Shown: one piece after another, positions 15,967 to 18,470 of the stretch
Layout of the letters: each line of letters begins with the position of its first letter
How positions within the stretch are numbered: position 1 is the stretch's first letter
DNA from: Chitinophaga pinensis
GTDB lineage: Bacteria > Bacteroidota > Bacteroidia > UKL13-3
Assembly (NCBI GenBank): GCA_943323675.2
Contig: CALPIR020000018.1
Span: 1-18,470 of the forward strand
Reading direction: 5' to 3'
DNA length: 18,470 nucleotides
Notes under the pieces: model-generated
What the model was told of the DNA's origin: nothing
What the model saw: only the letters and a program-made list of their open reading frames with translations
Database searches by the model: none
Translations under genes and position numbers: made by a program

Positions 15967-16009
15967 TTAAAGTATTGTAATTTTTTGATATAAACGCTAA
16001 GCGTTACAC

Positions 16010-17701
16010 ATGAAAAAAAGAAATTTTAAACTTCAATCGTTAACAGAGTTAGGTTTAGTATTAGGCTTACTTATTTTGTTAAACCTCATTTTAACCAATT
16101 ACTTTTTTAGGATTGATTTAACTTCCGAAAACCGTTATTCGTTATCGGAAAGCAGTAAGAAATTATCAGCTAAGGTTGATGAGGTGTTGTTTGTTAAAGT
16201 GTACCTTGAGGGAGATTTTCCTGCAGGTTTCAAACGGTTGCGTCAATCAACCAAAGAAATGTTGGACGAATTTTCTGCATACACAAACGGTAAAATGCAA
16301 TACGAATTTATTGACCCGTTCGAAAATGCTGATGCTAAAAAAGCCAATGATATTTTAAGAGAGTTAGGCGAAAAGGGTTTGCAACCTACCAACGTGCAAA
16401 TTAAAAAGGATGATGAATCAACCCAAAAGCTAATTGTACCTGGTGCTATATTTTATTACAAAGGAAAAGAGTATCCCGTAAATTTATTAAAAGCACAATT
16501 TGGTCAAGGTCCCGAGGAAGTGATTAACGAATCGATTGAATTAATGGAGTACGAAATTGCAAACGTGCTCAGAAAATGTGTTGAAACCAAAGTAAAACAA
16601 GTTGCTTTTATTGATGATCATGGCGAGTTAGGGCGTTGGGATGTGGCAGATGCCTCGCAAGAGTTAAAAGAGTTTTATGCTGTAACCCGTATTCCATTGG
16701 CCTTGCAAACACCGCAAAGTTTAATGAAAAACGATGCGTTAATTATTGCCAAACCTACCACACAGTTTAGCGAGTACGAAAAGTTTTTGTTAGACCAATT
16801 TGTGATGCATGGCGGTAAAATTTTATGGCTATTAGAATCGCAAATTGCCGACATGGATAGCATGGGCAGAAATGCCATGTTTATGACGGGTAGTTATGAT
16901 TTAAACGTAGATGACATGTTGTTTAAATGGGGTGTACGCGTTAACCCCAATATGGTTCAAGATTTACAATGTAATGCCATACCTATTTTAAGCACATTGC
17001 GTAATGGTACCCCGCAACAAAAGTTGTTGCCTTGGATGTTTTTTCCTGTAGCAGCCCCATCGCAGCAAAATCCACACATTATTGTAAAAGGAATTGATCC
17101 CGTGTTTTTTCAATTTGCAAGTAGTATTGATACCACATCAAACAAAGACATTAAGAAAACCATTCTGTTAACTTCATCACCGTACTCGCGCACTGTTGGT
17201 GCTCCTGTTAAGGTTGATTTAAATATGGCCCGCACACAACCCGATCCAAATATGTTTACCACTGGAAATGCTCCGTTGGCTGTATTGCTTGAAGGTAAGT
17301 TTAATTCTTTGTTTCAATATAGGCCAGGTGCCAAAACCGATGCGTTGCCTTATAAACCATTTATTGAAAATGGTAAAATGATAGTAGTTGCTGATGGTGA
17401 TGTGATACGCAACCAACGCAAAGAAAGTACTGGAGAAATTTTTCCATTGGGCTACGATAGGTATACCAACCAACAATTTGGCAACAAACGGTTTTTATTA
17501 AACTGTATGGATTATTTGTGTGATGACAGTGGAATAATTGAAGTACGCGCTAAAGAAATAAAATTGCGCTTATTGGATAAAGGCAAACTAAAAACTGAAC
17601 GTTTAAAATGGCAGTTGGTAAACTTGTTTATACCTATTGCCATTATGTTGATTTTTGGATTGATAAATAAAATGATTCGTAAACGTAAATACACGTTGTA
17701 A
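16010..17701 (+). CDS. gldG: Gliding motility-associated ABC transporter auxiliary protein GldG
   Basis: The 563-residue product is anchored at both ends, with one helix at about 13-33 and another at about 536-553 followed by a basic tail (MIRKRKYTL), leaving a large extracytoplasmic domain between them. Immediately after the first helix comes FRIDLTSENRYSLS (33-46), a hallmark of GldG and related ABC_transp_aux proteins. A thioredoxin-like region follows, and then a segment with KVKQVAFIDDHGELG near 193-207, as in the family. The length agrees with Flavobacterium GldG (my recollection, not a search). It forms a complex with GldF and GldA, and its exact role is not established. The gene lies 43 bases after gldF and 18 before the next gene. 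Confidence 0.88.
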   Translation: MKKRNFKLQSLTELGLVLGLLILLNLILTNYFFRIDLTSENRYSLSESSKKLSAKVDEVLFVKVYLEGDFPAGFKRLRQSTKEMLDEFSAYTNGKMQYEFIDPFENADAKKANDILRELGEKGLQPTNVQIKKDDESTQKLIVPGAIFYYKGKEYPVNLLKAQFGQGPEEVINESIELMEYEIANVLRKCVETKVKQVAFIDDHGELGRWDVADASQELKEFYAVTRIPLALQTPQSLMKNDALIIAKPTTQFSEYEKFLLDQFVMHGGKILWLLESQIADMDSMGRNAMFMTGSYDLNVDDMLFKWGVRVNPNMVQDLQCNAIPILSTLRNGTPQQKLLPWMFFPVAAPSQQNPHIIVKGIDPVFFQFASSIDTTSNKDIKKTILLTSSPYSRTVGAPVKVDLNMARTQPDPNMFTTGNAPLAVLLEGKFNSLFQYRPGAKTDALPYKPFIENGKMIVVADGDVIRNQRKESTGEIFPLGYDRYTNQQFGNKRFLLNCMDYLCDDSGIIEVRAKEIKLRLLDKGKLKTERLKWQLVNLFIPIAIMLIFGLINKMIRKRKYTL

Positions 17702-17719
17702 TATTAAGTAGTTTAAAGC

Positions 17720-18470
17720 ATGAGCAAACAGATTAAAATATTATTGGTATTAATTGTAGCTGCTGCAGCAGTTTATTTTTTAGTGGTACGTAAGCCTTGG
17801 AAATCATACACAGGTAATGGTACTGATTTTGCTATTGCAGACACGGGAACCATTACAAAAATATTTTTGGCTGATCCGCGAGGTGGTAAAGTATTACTTA
17901 CCAAACAAGCAGACGGATCTTGGTTGGTAGATAACAACGTTGCTGCCGATTTAACCAAGATTAACCTGCTGATGCAAACCATGCACGACATTAAAATGCG
18001 TAATCCGCTTGGAACAAACGAATTTAATACGGTAATAAAAGAGCTAACCGCTGCAGGTATTAAAGTGGAGTTTTATGAGGGTAATGATTTATTAAAAACC
18101 ATTTATGTTGGGCAAATGACCTTGGATCAATCGGGCACATTTATGCTGATAGATGGAGCTGAATCTCCTTTTGTTACCCATATTCCTGGTTTTGTGGGAT
18201 ACTTAACACCACGTTTTCCAACTAACCCTGTTAAGTGGAAAAGCAAATTAATATTTGATACCAAGTTGGATGAGTTGGCAAAAGTTACCATTAATTATCC
18301 CTTAACTCCAGCCGAATCTTTTAGTTTAGATAACACGGCTGCAACTCCTGTTTTAAAAGATGCTGCGGGCAATGTAGTGCAAGCTGATGCCAATTTTTTA
18401 AAATATTATGCAGGTAGTTTTACGCAATTATTTGCCGAGGCTTATGATGATAACTTTACTGCAGCACAGC
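17720..18470 (+). CDS. DUF4340-type membrane-anchored protein (C-terminus cut by window edge)
   Basis: An ATG at 17720 opens 250 codons without a stop up to the window edge, beginning MSKQIKILLVLIVAAAAVYF. A basic start and a hydrophobic helix at about 5-23 make a signal anchor, so most of the protein should be extracytoplasmic. The next part alternates beta-strand-like stretches, including ITKIFLADPRGGKVLLTKQ and SWLVDNNVAADLTKINLLMQ, the pattern of DUF4340 proteins (a short structural residue, then a W.V....AD...I..L). DUF4340 genes commonly sit directly after gldG-like genes in Bacteroidota, and the 18-base gap here supports a shared operon and a possible role with the transporter. The function of the family is not known, and the assignment rests on pattern and neighbourhood. 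Confidence 0.75.
   Translation, partial: MSKQIKILLVLIVAAAAVYFLVVRKPWKSYTGNGTDFAIADTGTITKIFLADPRGGKVLLTKQADGSWLVDNNVAADLTKINLLMQTMHDIKMRNPLGTNEFNTVIKELTAAGIKVEFYEGNDLLKTIYVGQMTLDQSGTFMLIDGAESPFVTHIPGFVGYLTPRFPTNPVKWKSKLIFDTKLDELAKVTINYPLTPAESFSLDNTAATPVLKDAAGNVVQADANFLKYYAGSFTQLFAEAYDDNFTAAQ

Noticed and set aside
15993..16005. AACGC-TAA-GCGTT dyad between gldF and gldG
   Set aside because: The stem is only five base pairs with no T-run after it, so it is neither a convincing terminator nor a clear operator.
1..18470. CRISPR arrays, tRNA or rRNA genes, insertion sequences, phage or attachment sites
   Set aside because: No spaced repeat array, cloverleaf, transposase motif or flanking terminal repeats were seen on reading; gene order and codon use look uniformly chromosomal.

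Overview
The window comes from a chromosome of a member of the phylum Bacteroidota. The evidence is an AT-rich sequence with many TAnnTTTG-type -7 promoter elements and few Shine-Dalgarno sequences, an FtsI with a C-terminal PASTA domain, the long MraY typical of the phylum, a type IX secretion (T9SS) sorting tail, and GldA/GldF/GldG homologues. Genus or species cannot be read from the sequence.

Minus strand, 1-10736: one tightly packed division and cell-wall (dcw) operon. In transcription order it holds mraZ, rsmH, an FtsL-like gene, ftsI, murE, mraY, murD, ftsW, murG and the first 97 codons of murC, which is cut by the left edge. Gene spacing runs from 8- and 4-base overlaps to 22 bases. 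The one exception is an 85-base gap before ftsI, where the start is unusual. Together these genes make UDP-MurNAc-peptide (MurC, MurD, MurE), move it onto lipid carriers (MraY, MurG), and polymerise and cross-link it at the septum (FtsW, FtsI, FtsL). MraZ and RsmH are the regulatory and rRNA-methylating genes that normally open such operons. MurE carries the DNPR motif of meso-diaminopimelate-adding enzymes. murF is not in the visible stretch.

Intergenic, 10737-11024: a divergent control region. In front of mraZ lie three contiguous 10-base direct repeats (core AAAGTGG) directly after a Bacteroidota-type promoter. This has the arrangement of a MraZ operator. A weaker two-copy version on the other strand faces the divergent gene, which has its own consensus promoter.

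Plus strand, 11025-18470: an O-antigen ligase/polymerase-family membrane protein with TPR repeats; a secreted protein of three repeats spaced exactly 100 residues apart plus a T9SS sorting tail, followed by a clear intrinsic terminator; then an ABC-transporter operon gldA-gldF-gldG and a DUF4340-type protein cut by the right edge.

Most of the window is well-conserved housekeeping DNA, and I see no wholly new system. The points most worth following up are the MraZ operator and its mirror copy, the ftsI start (GTG, or a one-base slip in a homopolymer), the non-ATG start of mraZ, and the grouping of an O-antigen ligase-family gene, a T9SS cargo and a complete gld ABC transporter.
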